Below are positions 12,440 through 23,286 of a stretch of DNA of 64,000 bases, piece after piece. Where the stretch lies: the NCBI GenBank assembly GCA_023101725.1, contig JALJCO010001235.1, forward strand, positions 1 to 64,000. The letters are read 5' to 3'. The position numbers and the translations under genes were made by a program. Numbering within the stretch: position 1 is the first letter of the stretch; every line of letters begins with the position of its first letter. The notes under the pieces were generated by a model. That model did no database searches and was not told the origin of the DNA. It saw nothing but the letters and a program-made list of their open reading frames with translations. This DNA comes from Atherinomorus stipes (lineage: Eukaryota > Chordata > Actinopteri > Atheriniformes > Atherinidae).

Positions 12440-13793
12440 AGGCCCTGATTTACGAAAAGTTTGCGCGTGTTAAAACCAGCACTATCTTCATTGAATGCCC
12501 AATTATCCACCGGAGCTGATTGACAAAGCAGAGCAAAAAGGAGGTTTGCGCCTGTTAACGGGCAAAATAGCCCCGCTATCCATTTTACATGTCTGCGATA
12601 GATGAATATGCAATCTGGGCGTTTCTGCCAGAACGCGCAAAATATTGGGAGGAGACTATGCAAACAACTCAGCTCAAGACACGCAATGTGATTTATCAAC
12701 CATGCAACAGAAAGTGGGTACAAAAAATTGCATGTAATTTAGCACGTCTGAAAAGCAGGTGTTAACTGGCAGCTTTATGCACTGATGGCTTAAAGAGGGT
12801 GGCCTACAGGCCTGCAGACATGCAGCATTGGGTCGAAATCATTTCTCATGAGGTGTCCCAGCGACACGTCAAGTTTTCATTATTTAATCAAATAACAATC
12901 AACATCACTATTTAACACAGGTTATTCTAGACAGAGGAATCAGATGAATCAGAACATCTGAAGCTGCAGCATAATAATTAAAGCTGACATTAATTATGTC
13001 TTTTTATTTATTTATTTTTTTGCCAATTTATTGCTGCTATGAGGTTGTTGTCCAGCGTGAAGAGATTCCCACCCCAAAGAAAACTGAAAAAAAAATAGTA
13101 ATGTAGAACAAACTATTGATACTACATTTAACTGAGTTTTGCGTGGGGTGGGGGCAATTACGCATGTCCAGCACCTGGCATTGTGCCAAAGAGTGCACAC
13201 TGCTGTGCTTAATATCAGACCATCTTCAACAGCGTCTCCTTATCCATGTCCTTAAACTGGCTGCTTCTTACGACCCACAGGGAAACCTGCTGCATTGTTT
13301 TTATTTTATAGTTATTGAAGAGTTCATTTGCAAAAACAGACAAACACCATTGTGGAAAACTGGAGGTAACTGCTTTTCATCGCTGTACAAACGTCATATC
13401 TCCATTCTACATCATTAAAACTCTCTACTTCATGTGAGCTTGATTTGGTGAAAATATTCAAAAAGTAAATGAAGAATTTATTTGCAGAAGCAGTTAATTC
13501 CATTTTTTCTAAATAGCGTCTGTCTATTTTTGCAAATGAACTCTTCATATTTATCTTATATTCTGTTTTTTACTTGCCTCATATTTAATCTCTGGAACTA
13601 ATATCTCTCTATCAGGATGAATTTCATTTTGCGTTTACCACATGCTCTTCTGAACTTTCCATGGCACAGCAATAGCGCACACTAAATCCTCATTTAAATA
13701 CTGTTGTTTGTGTCTGTTACAGATTGCGTGTGTAATCTTTGTAGATCACCCGCAAACGCTGATTCATTTGGATTCTTTGTAAATCAGGGCCTA
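12440..13793. mobile_element. Nested TIR element inside the 2.3 kb insert
   Basis: The left end reads AGGCCCTGATTTACGAAAAG and the right end, on the other strand, AGGCCCTGATTTACAAAGAA. This gives terminal inverted repeats of about 14 bp plus similar GCGTTTGCG-type words inside. A related end may occur near 56500 (GGGCCCTGGATT). No coding capacity was recognised. The arrangement implies insertion of this element into an older one. Confidence 0.65.
13316..13547. repeat. Fold-back repeat, third nesting level
   Basis: TGAAGAGTTCATTTGCAAAA at the left pairs with its reverse complement at the right, and the similarity extends about 60 bp inward (ACAGAC..., TTAACTGCTT...). The 232-bp palindrome lies within the element at 12440-13793. 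It may be a separate small MITE or an internal feature of its host element. Confidence 0.65.
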
Positions 13794-13964
13794 AATGTTT
13801 ATATCTCAATCCTCCTCAAAGTGGAGTCTCGCGGGACAGGGATTTTACAAGAATTATGGCTTATACTATTCAATGGAAACACCTACATATACGCTATTGT
13901 ACTTTTTCAAAATTTAAGAAATATCGCTTTTTATTTTTTGAAAAGGTCTAATGGAAACCCAGCT

Positions 13965-14306
13965 AGACTCTCACAGCACATTTGGGTCTGCAAGGCCTGG
14001 CCGGATCCCCCTCCACCATCTGAGCCAATTTACCCCCAGGTGATGATCATTTGACAGCTCCACCCCTCTCTTCACCTGTGTGTCCAAGACACACAGCAAC
14101 ATGTCTGATGGTATGACTACAAAGTTGATTATCAAACTGCAACCACACATGCATCTGGTACCAGGTGCATATGTGGACACTTATATTTGAACATGGTGTT
14201 CATTATGTTCAATCTGTGACAGACAGAGAGGCCAAATAACAAAACACTACTGGGGTTCAGATTGAGGGGCCATTCCTCCCAGTCATGGCCCTCCGGGTCT
14301 CAACTG
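13965..14306 (-). mobile_element. Rex3 LINE continuation (endonuclease-region DNA, minus strand)
   Basis: This is the continuation of the copy at 10359-11644 after the 2.3 kb insert. The order and orientation fit the part of Rex3 upstream of the reverse transcriptase, which encodes the AP-type endonuclease, judged from memory of fish Rex3 sequences. Reading frames are broken. At about 14306 the orientation flips to a second Rex3 copy. Confidence 0.65.
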
Positions 14307-15266
14307 GGCCCACAGGCATCTGCCCAGACACCAGGTGCTCACCACTGTGCCCCACCTCCAGGCCTGGTTCAAGAAGGGGGCTCAATCTGGATCCAACATT
14401 GTTTCTCATCATAGGGGTCTTCTGAGGCACATTTTGTTTGGTCCATCACCTAGAGACCTGCTTGCCTCGAATAACCCTACCAGGGATATGAAACCCCAAG
14501 GGACGACTAAAATCATTCCTTATAGTAGAAACCTCAGTGTCAGTGCATTGCCACTTTGCCATGTGCTGATTTAAATTTTGGCAGGCTAGATTAATGTAAG
14601 CATGTGTTGACACATTAACATCTTATGACAGTCTCTCACTGATCTGGATACATTGTTTAGTTTGGAAAATCATAGGATCATAGGACAAAGTGCAGCTCAA
14701 AAGACCCTTTATTAAGAAAAATATCATTGGAGCCATGTGTCTCTTTCCTGGAAGTCACCAGGGCCCCCCTCTGGAGCCAGTCCTGGCGGTTTGGCATGAA
14801 GGCAAGCACCTGGTGGCCAGACCTTTGCCCATAGGGCCAGAAAGGACAACATGGGCCCCCTTTTCTGCCGACTCACCACCTGCAAGAGGGGCTGTAGATT
14901 TTGGGTGCAGTGTGACCTAGGCAGTAGCCGAAGTCAGGGAAGACCCTGGTGGTTTGATCCTTGGCTGCAGAAGTTATCTCTAGGGATGTGCAATGTCACC
15001 TCTCTGGCAGGGAACAAGCCTGAGCTGGTGCACAAGGGTAGGTACTTCTTTATTGTTACAACATTTTTTGGTAATAAATCTCATACATCTGGAAAAGGCT
15101 GGTGTGGATGGTTTGCTGCTGACCTTGACTCAGGACATTTTGGGTAGGTGGAACGAATATTTCAAAGACCTCCTCAATCCCACTGACACATCTTCTGATG
15201 AGGAAGCAGAATTTGGGGACTCAGGGGTGGACTCTCCTGTCACCGGGGCTGAGGTCTCTGAGATGG
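14306..15266 (+). mobile_element. Rex3 LINE, 5' region with internal deletion (plus strand)
   Basis: Plus-strand Rex3 starts at about 14306, head to head with the minus-strand copy. The first part (to about 14510, and again about 14740-15015) matches Rex3 5' sequence up to the point where the endonuclease frame normally begins. About 15015-15075 is unassigned. At about 15080-15266 the sequence jumps to the region just before the reverse transcriptase (a DPTDTSSDEEAEFGDSG-type stretch reads here). Most of the endonuclease domain is therefore deleted. The copy continues after the piggyBac-like element. Confidence 0.7.
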
Positions 15267-16283
15267 TTAACTCATTGACTGCCAGACCTTTTCCGAGCAG
15301 AGCGCTCCATATTGCCAGGATTTTTAAGCATTTTCACTGATTTTGGGAGATCCACAGAATATTGTGTACTATGCCAATACAAACACTGAATGTACCAAAG
15401 GAAAGCTTAGACTCTCTTCTTTTATCAGAAAAAAAACATTTGTTTCTAGCTTTTTCCATTCTTTAGTAATCTGCAGTAGAACATGGCTTTGTTGCAGCGA
15501 AAATGCCTGTTTCTGACCAAAAAGCAGAGAAAAATAGCTTTGAATGCCGAGGTCCGCTTCAAATGGAAAAGTGTCTTTGATGCCAATATTTTTTTACTTT
15601 AGTAACACCTTCATCATCTGATCAGCTGTTTACTTCTATGAAACAACAAATACAACACTGAGAAAAGTTTTGGAAGCAAAATAATTATTTACTAGCTAAA
15701 TAAGTCACAAGAAGTTTGTTTCACAACACAATATTTGACAGAAACAGAGAGCAGAAACGTCTCTCTACTCCTCCCTCATTTTCCTTCCACCGTTGCTTAG
15801 GTGCGCACGCAGTGCACCCCCCCCCCCCCTCCCCCGCGGGAAACAACCGCATGCGGTAGACTTACTTTCACTTTCAGCCTGCCGCACTTCGCTGCTGTAT
15901 TTCCAAAGTGTCTTCGATCGATCGTGTCTGTCTGTCACCGATCACTTTTCCCACAAACTTTCCTCCTTCATCCACCTCCTAAACAGCTTTGATTACGACC
16001 GGTCGCCATGTTCTCAACCCCCGCTGCAGGATCCAGCACACTTCAGCCGGTTAGCTCTAACAACCGCTAAAACACAGGAAGCATCATAGAATTGCATCAC
16101 TTCCTGGTAGGTTTTTTTTAAGCTTGTCTGACACCGCCATCTGCTGGATTAGATGAAAACTACCAAAAAAATTAACATGAGCTCTTGGTACTCTCTGACA
16201 AGCTCCGCCAGAGATTAAAGTAGCTCTGCCGATTAAAACCCTTAATTAACGTGGAAACACGTGATTGGCAGCCAGTGAGTTAA
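15267..16283. mobile_element. piggyBac-like non-autonomous element with TTAA duplications
   Basis: The Rex3 frame is split at TTAA. TTAA is present at 15267-15270 and again at 16280-16283, and removing one copy plus the insert restores the Rex3 sequence GGTTAAAAAGCTCC. The termini inside the duplications are CTCATTGACTGCCA and, inverted, CTCACTGGCTGCCA, matching at 12 of 14 positions. Target-site TTAA and precise interruption are hallmarks of piggyBac-type elements. No transposase frame was found in the 1.0 kb interior, which includes a C-run at about 15817-15830. Confidence 0.85.
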
Positions 16284-17428
16284 AAAGCTCCTCAATGGCA
16301 GGGCCCCAGGAGTACACAAGATCTGCTTGGAGTTCATCAAGGCTCTGGATGCAGTGGGGCTGTCTTTGGCTGACACATCTCTTCAGCATTGCGTGGACAT
16401 CTGGGACATCTCGGATTGAGGAGGAGCAATGTGGTTTTCGTCCTGGTCGCGGAACAGTGGACCAGCTCTACACGCTCTTCAGGGTCCTGGAGGGGGCATG
16501 GGAGTTCACCCAACCAGTCTACATGTGCTTGGGGGACTTGTGGAAGGCATTCGACAGTGTACCCTGGGGACTGCTATGGGGGGTTCTCCGGGAGTATGGA
16601 GTACAGGAGCTGTCTGGTCCCTGTACGACTGCTGCCAGAGCTTGGTCTGCATTTCCAGGAGTAAGTTGGATTCTTTTCCAGTGATGGTTGGACTCTGCCA
16701 AGGTTGCCCTTTGTCACCGATCCTGTTCATAACCTTTATGGACAGGCTTTCACGGAACAGCTGAGGTGTTGATGGGATCTGGTTTGGTGGCCTCAGGAAT
16801 GGATCTGCTTTTTGCAGATGATGTGATTCTGCTGGCTTCATTGGGCTGTGATCTCCAACTCTCACTGGAGCAATTCACAGTTGAGTGTGAGGTGACTGGG
16901 AGGAGAATCAGCACGTCCAAATCCAACACCCAAAAGAGGTGGAGTGCCCTCTTTGGGTGAAAGGTGAGGTCCTGCCCCAGGTGGAGGAGTTCAAGTATCT
17001 CAAAGTCTTTACGAGTGAGTGGGAAAATGGAGCAGGAGATGGACAGACGGATCAGTGTGGTGACTGCAGTGATGCTGACTCTGCATTGCTCTGTCACAGT
17101 GAAGGAGCTGAGCCAGAAGGCGAATCTCTCAATTTATCAGTCGATCTATGTTCCTACCCTCACTAATGATCATGAGCTGTGGGTCATGAGCGAAAGAACA
17201 AGTTCACGAGTACAAGCGGCCAGAATGAGTTTCTGCCACAGGGGGGCTGGGCTCTCTCTTAGAAATAGGGTAAGCTCAGTCATCCAGGAGGGGCTAAAAG
17301 TAGAGCCGCTGATCCTCCAAATCCAGAGGGGCCAGATGAGGAGGGCAGGGTATCTGGTCAGGATGCCTCCTTAGCACCCTTCCTGGTGAGGTGTTCCAGG
17401 ATGTCCCCCTGGGATGAGACCCAGATGT
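16283..17428 (+). mobile_element. Rex3 (RTE-clade) LINE, reverse transcriptase to 3' region
   Basis: This is the best-preserved reverse transcriptase stretch in the window. It reads EEEQCGFRPGRGTVDQLYTL, then a QPVYMC...KAFD block, then LLFADDVILLASLGCDLQL with the catalytic FADD box at 16811-16822. The C-terminal part has SIYVPTLTNDHELWVMSERT. These blocks are typical of RTE-clade elements. At least three frame breaks and stop codons separate them, for example after about 16684 and near 16960. The 3' end is truncated near 17428. It continues the plus-strand copy that starts at about 14306. Confidence 0.88.
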
Positions 17429-17544
17429 CTAGGGGTAAAAGGGCCGTCAACATACAAAGGAAACAAAGGAATGTAAAAACAAAGCCATTTATTTTACTAT
17501 AAAATCAAAACTAAACAAATAAACCAAGTTTAACATAAAGATCT

Positions 17545-17898
17545 AACCCAGGTGGTGGACTCTGTGGGAGCTGTGTTGGAGAGGATGAGGACTCTGATGC
17601 AGAGCATCCAGAGCAACACCAGGCACCCTCTACATGACAGTCTATCTGCACAAAGGAGCAGCCACAGCAGGAGGCTTCTCTCCCTGCGCTGCAGAACCGA
17701 GCGCTTTCGGAAGTCCTTTCTTCCTTCTGCTGTGAGACTTTATAACAGCTCAATTTAGATGTACACCTTCTTGGTACCATTGTTGGTAATTTTATCTTTT
17801 TTATGTATGTATGTTTATAGATGTATGGATGTGTTGCTACCCGACACCTGAATTTCTCCTGTGGGAGATTAATATAGTTTTATCTATCTATCTATCAA
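17545..17898 (+). mobile_element. LINE 3' end (L2/CR1/Rex1-like) with TATC tail
   Basis: A frame of 68 residues at 17552-17758 ends RCRTERFRKSFLPSAVRLYN, a C-terminal motif typical of CR1/L2/Rex1-group reverse transcriptases. A short 3' UTR and a TATC-repeat tail (about 17880-17897) follow, as expected for LINEs that end in microsatellite-like repeats. The copy is strongly 5'-truncated. Which clade within the group is not resolved. Confidence 0.75.
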
Positions 17899-20468
17899 TG
17901 GTCTTAAACATTTCACACAAAAACATAACACAAAAGGGAAACACAAGCACCGTTTGACCAAAACTAAAGGACTAAATCTCAAACTACACCAAAAGGAGAA
18001 CAAACAAAAGAGCAGCCGATCGGGGGACCACTGCTTAAGCAGCCTGCTCTAGGCTCCCCAAGGTGGAATTGTCCAGAGTGGAGTTTTATGCTGCAGGTGA
18101 GGGTGACGACCAGATGAGTGACAGGTTCAGGAGCCAACCAGAGGTGAAGGAGGAACTGTTGTCCAATCAGGAGGGAAAGATGAGTAGATGGCAGGGAATG
18201 GATAACGTGCAGATGGTTGGATGGTGATGAGCTGGTGGTTGGCTGAACACTGGAATAAACTGTCAGTTGAATGTCCAGGCCACAGCCTGGGACGTAACAC
18301 CCCCCATTAAAATATAAAGCCATGGTTTATGCAACACACAAATACAGTAATGTCCACTTAAACACAAACTCACAAGGCTGTGGCTGGACCACACAGTCTT
18401 GAAGGCGTCTGCTACAAGTGAGCTTTTCCATTTCCTGTACCTAGAAATCCCACACCACAAACCTCAGCACCTGAGATGGACGGTGAGAATATACAAACAG
18501 GTTAGGAAATTCACAAAACAAATCTAAAAATGGACTAAACAAACACTTCAAAAGCAGTAAGGGAAGAAGCAATGCCAGAGTCTCTAATCCTAAGACAAGC
18601 CATCATTAAAAAAGTGAGACAAAAGTGCAAAATGGCAGCTACAAATCAAGTCTTCCACAAACTTCTACTGCAGATTGGTATAGTCCATCTTCCATACAGA
18701 GGCATGACCAAACGAATCAGGGTCACGCAGATCATCAAGTTCCACCTGAACTAAGTAAATGAGTGCAGCCCTACGGAGTTTATTCCCAATGGTACAGACT
18801 TGCTACAACTGCAAGTATAAAAGGGAAATCATACAACGAGTACTACCACAGTACATAGTCTCAAAGACGACTTAGTGATTACACAGACAAGTACAAGCAG
18901 GACGAGTACTGCAGACCCCACACAGGGTTCCGGAGCACATAAGGACAAACTAATCATAACCGATGACTACTTCAGTCAAAACATAACCTAATCATATCAC
19001 AAGCAGAAGAGAAAGGTGTCCTCTTTCCTGCTCCAAATGCTACATAACTACTAGTTCTACAAGTACCATTTACATCAGAGTTTCACAAAACTCACTGTAA
19101 TGCTCTCGTTAGCTACAACTACAAAGGGATTGCTAAAGTTTGAACCAAACCCAACTCTTTACCTTACCTATTGGTGCCACTGCAAATTGAATACCTTATA
19201 CTGACAACACAGAAATGACCAAGTCTTTGACAGCTTTTGACCTGCAGACTCTTGCTTCATCCACTTACCGCTCCCGAAGCAATGACCAACAAGTATTTCT
19301 CCAGCACAAAGTGAGTCACTTAATTTTAGGCCGGCATCTGGTACTGCAAAACAGTGGACAGACCATGACCCATATCTGGACCCTTATGTCAGGGGTCAGG
19401 TCTTCCACAGTTTTGACAGCAGGCCAAGTTCTAAAAAGGAGAAAATACATAGTCAGATCAAAAGTACAGTCCTCTTATGTCAAATAATCAAGGTTACCTT
19501 TACTCAAAGTACCTCTGACCAGAATGCACGTTGTCACACTCACCATCTCAGATGCTTCGGACTCCTGATGTAAGACCTACCCTTGTCTGCTGCAACAGTG
19601 AATGCACAGCAGTTGACAACATGTAGCTTCGCCCTCAAGCTGTCACACAACCAGAAGTCTTCCAGAGTGGTGAAGTATTCATTGCAATTGTCATGTCAAC
19701 ACAGGAACCCAACATACACAAGTGTGCAAAACTAAGGTACAGTTCAGTGTCTAACACAGCAGGGTTTCATTGCTGTTTACAGTTCAAGGAAGATCCCTTA
19801 TCCCTAAAGTGGTACAATTAAAACTTCAAAGTAGCAATTTTTTTCCCACAACACAAGTGGTAACAACATCGAATTTGTATTAAAGCAGTTGGTGTCAAAT
19901 GGCCTATAATTGACGTGGATGTGTACTGTTAGGTGGCTGAATAATATGGCGATGGTTGGGTCCATGTCTGGAATCTTCCAACTCATGTCAACAGTCCTAC
20001 TCACCATCCATGGGAGACCTCTGCGCATGAGCAGGAGGAGAGCCAGAACTCTCATTTCACAAGTGTTCAAGTTTCCACAAGTCATGTTACCATTGCTGAG
20101 CTCAACTCTGGGCTCCACATTACAGCCAGACAAGGCACACCTTGTCCCCGACAGCCACCCGTGATCTCACTAGATCACAGACACATGGTGGAATGTCTTA
20201 GCAGAAGCATCAGCTCTCTTCAAGCTGCTAAACATTGATGTTCCTGCTCCTCCAGGACCCTTATCCCTGACACATCATGACAATGGCACACATGCTATGA
20301 CTCTGGAAACATCAAAAGACTCACTTTTTCCATACTCAGCACATCAAAACACCCACAACAGGTTTTCTGACTTTACTCAGACAAAAGCTTTCAGACCAGA
20401 CATTGATTTACTGATGAGACAGCTCACCCAAACAACGTTAACTGGGGAGGCCATGAAAGTAGAGCAGT
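17899..20468. other. Non-coding stretch, probably old repeats
   Basis: I found no gene or firmly identifiable element in this 2.6 kb. The A-rich sequence at 17440-17540 and 17897-18000 may be one older repeat split by the L2-like insertion. Frames up to about 110 residues occur at 17979-18323 and 19804-20133 on the minus strand and show no family motifs. Confidence 0.4.
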
Positions 20469-20655
20469 TGTGTCCAAAGTCAGTCCTCAAGGGCCGCTGT
20501 ACTGACGGTTTTCCATACCTCCTTGCACTAGCACAGCTGACTCAAATTAAATTAATCTAAAAGCCTATGAATTTGAGTCAGGTGTGTGTTGGAGAAGAGA
20601 GACATGGAAAACCTGCAGGACTGTGGCCCTCGATGACCGGAGCTGGACACCCCTG
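20469..20655. mobile_element. hAT-like MITE
   Basis: The left end (TGTCCAAAGTCAGTCCTCAA) and the inverted right end (CAGGGGTGTCCAGCTCCGGT) belong to a MITE family widespread in teleosts. The inner parts of the arms also pair: GGTTTTCCAT is shared, as are CTGATTCAAAT-like words either side of the centre. The length is about 187 bp and nothing is coded. Confidence 0.75.
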
Positions 20656-20689
20656 AAGTAGGGTGTCACTGCAGAAAGACCTGCAAGAA

Positions 20690-21120
20690 CACAAAAGGCC
20701 TTAAAATATACCAAGGCAGTACCAAATGTGGAAAAGCGGGGTCACAGATGAAGTGCACAGCGGTTGCACCGGGTGAGAGGCAGAAGAGTTTCAGGCAGGA
20801 AGAACCTCATAGCCATGGAGATCTCTCAGCACCTGTGCCACCTCAAGACCTAAGGAGGGACTCTTCTAATGTCTCCCCGTAGAGCCAAACTCACACCTGC
20901 CAGGGAACAAATAAAATGACCCAAAATGGGCGACATCAAGGAATGAAACCAACTACACCAAGATCTTGACAAAGTGACGGAAGCCACACAAGCAGGGACA
21001 GCTGAGCAGAAAGTCAATAGTCTCACAACAATAACATGCAATCTGACAAGGGAGCAGCTTGGAATGGAGGACTAAGAGGTGAACACCAAGACTGCACACC
21101 AGCCAAGTCCACCGTTTAAG
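20690..21120 (+). mobile_element. REL-endonuclease LINE (R2/R4-type), N-terminal region
   Basis: A frame beginning near 20690 reads CKNTKGLKIYQGSTKCGKAG, resembling the N-terminal CCHC/C2H2-like zinc finger of fish R2/R4-type LINEs; the usual histidine is tyrosine here. Further on, with two frame breaks, it reads IKWPKMGDIKE then DLDKVTEATQAGTAEQKVNS and LTTI, matching the block that follows the finger in these elements. The copy continues at about 21270 after a short hAT-like segment. Confidence 0.6.
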
Positions 21121-21266
21121 TCCCCCCCCCAAATGCAGGTAATTTTTTCATGTATCTCGTGGTAAATGTTTGGTCGCATGTGGTAGCGGTGGTGGGATGA
21201 GGGGCTTGACATTATGGTTTCCAATAAAAAGGGGGTCCTGCAAAAAAGTTTGAGAACCACTGGTTT
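21121..21266. mobile_element. hAT-like repeat end
   Basis: The stretch ends GGGGCTTGACATTAT...AAAAGTTTGAGAACCACTGG. A near-identical end lies at about 54655-54727, so a dispersed family is directly visible within the window. It separates two collinear pieces of the R2/R4-type LINE and is best read as an insertion. Confidence 0.55.
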
Positions 21267-21460
21267 AAGAGAAGAAATCAAGACACTCAACAAGGAGTTC
21301 AAAAGAGGCCCAGTTGATGAAAGGGAAGGCATCAAGGACCTGACAAGGCAACTACGGGAACATCTCTGTACACTTTTAGGAGGAAAGAGAAGGCTAAGAA
21401 AAGGAATTAAGGTGAACAAAAATTAGAGACATAGTAAAAAGACGAAAAGACGAAGGTACA
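21267..21460 (+). mobile_element. REL-endonuclease LINE, pre-RT segment
   Basis: The frame reads REEIKTLNKEFKRGPVDERE and then GIKDLTRQLREHLCTLLGGKR, the basic, helical stretch before the reverse transcriptase in R2/R4-type fish LINEs. It is collinear with 20690-21120. The reverse transcriptase that should follow is missing. Confidence 0.6.
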
Positions 21461-22000
21461 CCAAAACAGTCAAATGCTGCACCTGCACAGAGATTCAACA
21501 GAGAACACCCCATGGTCTTTGCAGCAAAACAAAGCTGACAATCATTTACATGGGACAAACAAGCTGAAAACTGTCTCAGTCATGGCGACACGATGGAATC
21601 ACACGTTCATGCACAGAACTCAAAAGATGAAGAAAAAACTAAGCAGTTGTAAATATTAGTACATACCCAATGGAAAGCACAGTAAAAGTGTTAACGTGAG
21701 ATATGAGGCATAAAAGAAGGGTGTTCTGAGGTGAGCGTGATAATGTCATTGCAATCGCGTCTCTCTAAAGGCCAGAGGAAGACCACGGGGCCCAAGACCA
21801 GCAGTCCAGGGGTGCGGACCCAAACTGCCACCCACAGAGACGGACATTCATCCACCCAGAGAGTAGCAGATGAAGGCCCCAGCAAGAGCCCCCCATGGCC
21901 ACAGGGCACAAGCCCTAGCAGGCAGAGACCGGAAGCCACAGACCCCACTGAGTGCCCGTGACAGGTAAAGTGTAGGCCCAACGCCCTACACCTCAAACAC
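21461..22000. other. Non-coding, possibly repeat-derived
   Basis: No gene is supported. The GC-rich part at about 21755-21960 has a proline/serine-rich frame with no recognised domain and may be LINE 5' sequence. This assignment is only inference. Confidence 0.3.
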
Positions 22001-22615
22001 CAGGGCACCCCCCTTCTTAACCACTACACACACTTCTTCCTTCACTCTAACACATACTCTCATACCTCATCCCCACACACACACCTCATCCCCACTCACT
22101 CTTCTCTCCACCCCCAGCTTGTACACATGCACCCACACACACTCATACCTCTTCACACATTCACATCCACACATACCTCACACATTCCTTTTTCCACCCC
22201 AGCACACATTCCCGCACATACAGCACCCCTTGCACACCCACATATCTCTCCCTTGTCCCACACACAAACAGCCACACACATGCCTACATATACCTCATTC
22301 CCCCCACACATGCCCATACACCTCACCCCTCCCCTACCTTATCATTCTTCCATCTCCCACACGGCCAGGTTCATGCAAATGCTCACTCTCACACACCCAC
22401 ATCAAACCATGTGAGACACCCTGGGCAGCCAAAAGGACTGCAAGCCCCAAATATGGCCCCCACCGCCACACCCAGCTACCCCCACCCACCCACACACAAA
22501 CATGCACACACAAACATGCACACACACACACCACCAGATGCAGCAGACCAGGCACCCCAAAGCCAGTAGACCCCCAGCAATACAACCAGCCAATGCACCA
22601 ATGTACTGCATTTCA
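22001..22615. repeat. C/A-rich simple-sequence tract
   Basis: About 600 bp consist almost entirely of CA, CAC, CCCA and CTC words, with the G-rich complement on the other strand. It carries (CA)n runs and a locally repeated ACACAAACATGCACAC segment near 22495-22530. A 170-residue Thr/Pro/His-rich frame here is a by-product of composition. Confidence 0.8.
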
Positions 22616-22715
22616 CTCATCTCTGGATTAACCAGAGAATGGTACGCTGCCACGTCTTGGTTCCCAAGGAGCAGTTGGTGGAGGTAGAAGCCTTGCTCAA
22701 GGGTCCACAGTGGTT

Positions 22716-23286
22716 TAACCTAAAGCTTGTTACATACTCTGCAAGAAGCGAAAACTTTCTTCTTATTCCCGGGGCCACAAGTACAAAAAGACATAATTTT
22801 GTTCTTGGGGACGTGATTGAGGACGGCTTGTGGCTTGTTCTCGACCCCTTGGCCGAGCAGAACTTTCTTCTCTGTGAGCACTGAGAAGTATTGTGTGATT
22901 GGTTGGACATTTCAGGCAGGCAGTGTTAACACAAATATGCTTGAAGCACTTGTCTCTTCCGTATTTCCGCAGATGCGAGTTGAATGGATAGTTTTAATAA
23001 ACAACTGGAGGTGGTGAGAAAGTACGAAAATGTAAACAACACATGTGGCATCTAAATACAGGGACACCACCACGTGCAGAACTCGTCCTGCCACGGACAA
23101 GTTTATTGTAGAGGTAAAATAACTGGGTGAAAACTGTTGCCCCCCTCCTTCCCCCCAGTCGCTTCTTGTGAAGCATGTATTGACTTGCCATGTACTGACA
23201 AACTTTTTTTCTTGTTCTTGCAGCTTCAAGGGCTAGAAGAAAGTTCTTGCTTCTCACTGAGTATGTAACAAGCTTTAGAACCACGC
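22716..23286. mobile_element. Fold-back element
   Basis: The left arm, beginning AAGCTTGTTACATACTC, pairs with the right arm over about 65 bp, including AAGAAGCGAAAACTTTCTTC-like sequence. GTTCTTG words lie at the inner edge of both arms. The roughly 570-bp element has no coding capacity. Family not recognised. Confidence 0.65.

Larger units (their letters stand above)
11645..13964. mobile_element. 2.3 kb TIR DNA element inserted in Rex3
   Basis: Rex3 sequence stops at about 11644 and resumes at about 13965. The insert begins CTGGGTTTCCA and ends TGGAAACCCAG, perfect inverted termini of 11 bp. The word TGGAAAC recurs just inside both ends, as in subterminal repeats of DNA transposons. No transposase is recognisable, so the element appears non-autonomous. 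It contains at least one further nested element. I do not assign a superfamily: the TIRs alone do not decide it and no unambiguous target-site duplication could be read. Confidence 0.7.

Noticed and set aside
15793..16089. 98-residue Pro/Ser-rich frame
   Set aside because: It lies inside the piggyBac-like element and starts near a C-run; no transposase motif is seen.
22119..22631. 170-residue Thr/Pro/His-rich frame
   Set aside because: It is an artefact of a C/A-rich simple tract; overlapping frames of equal length exist.
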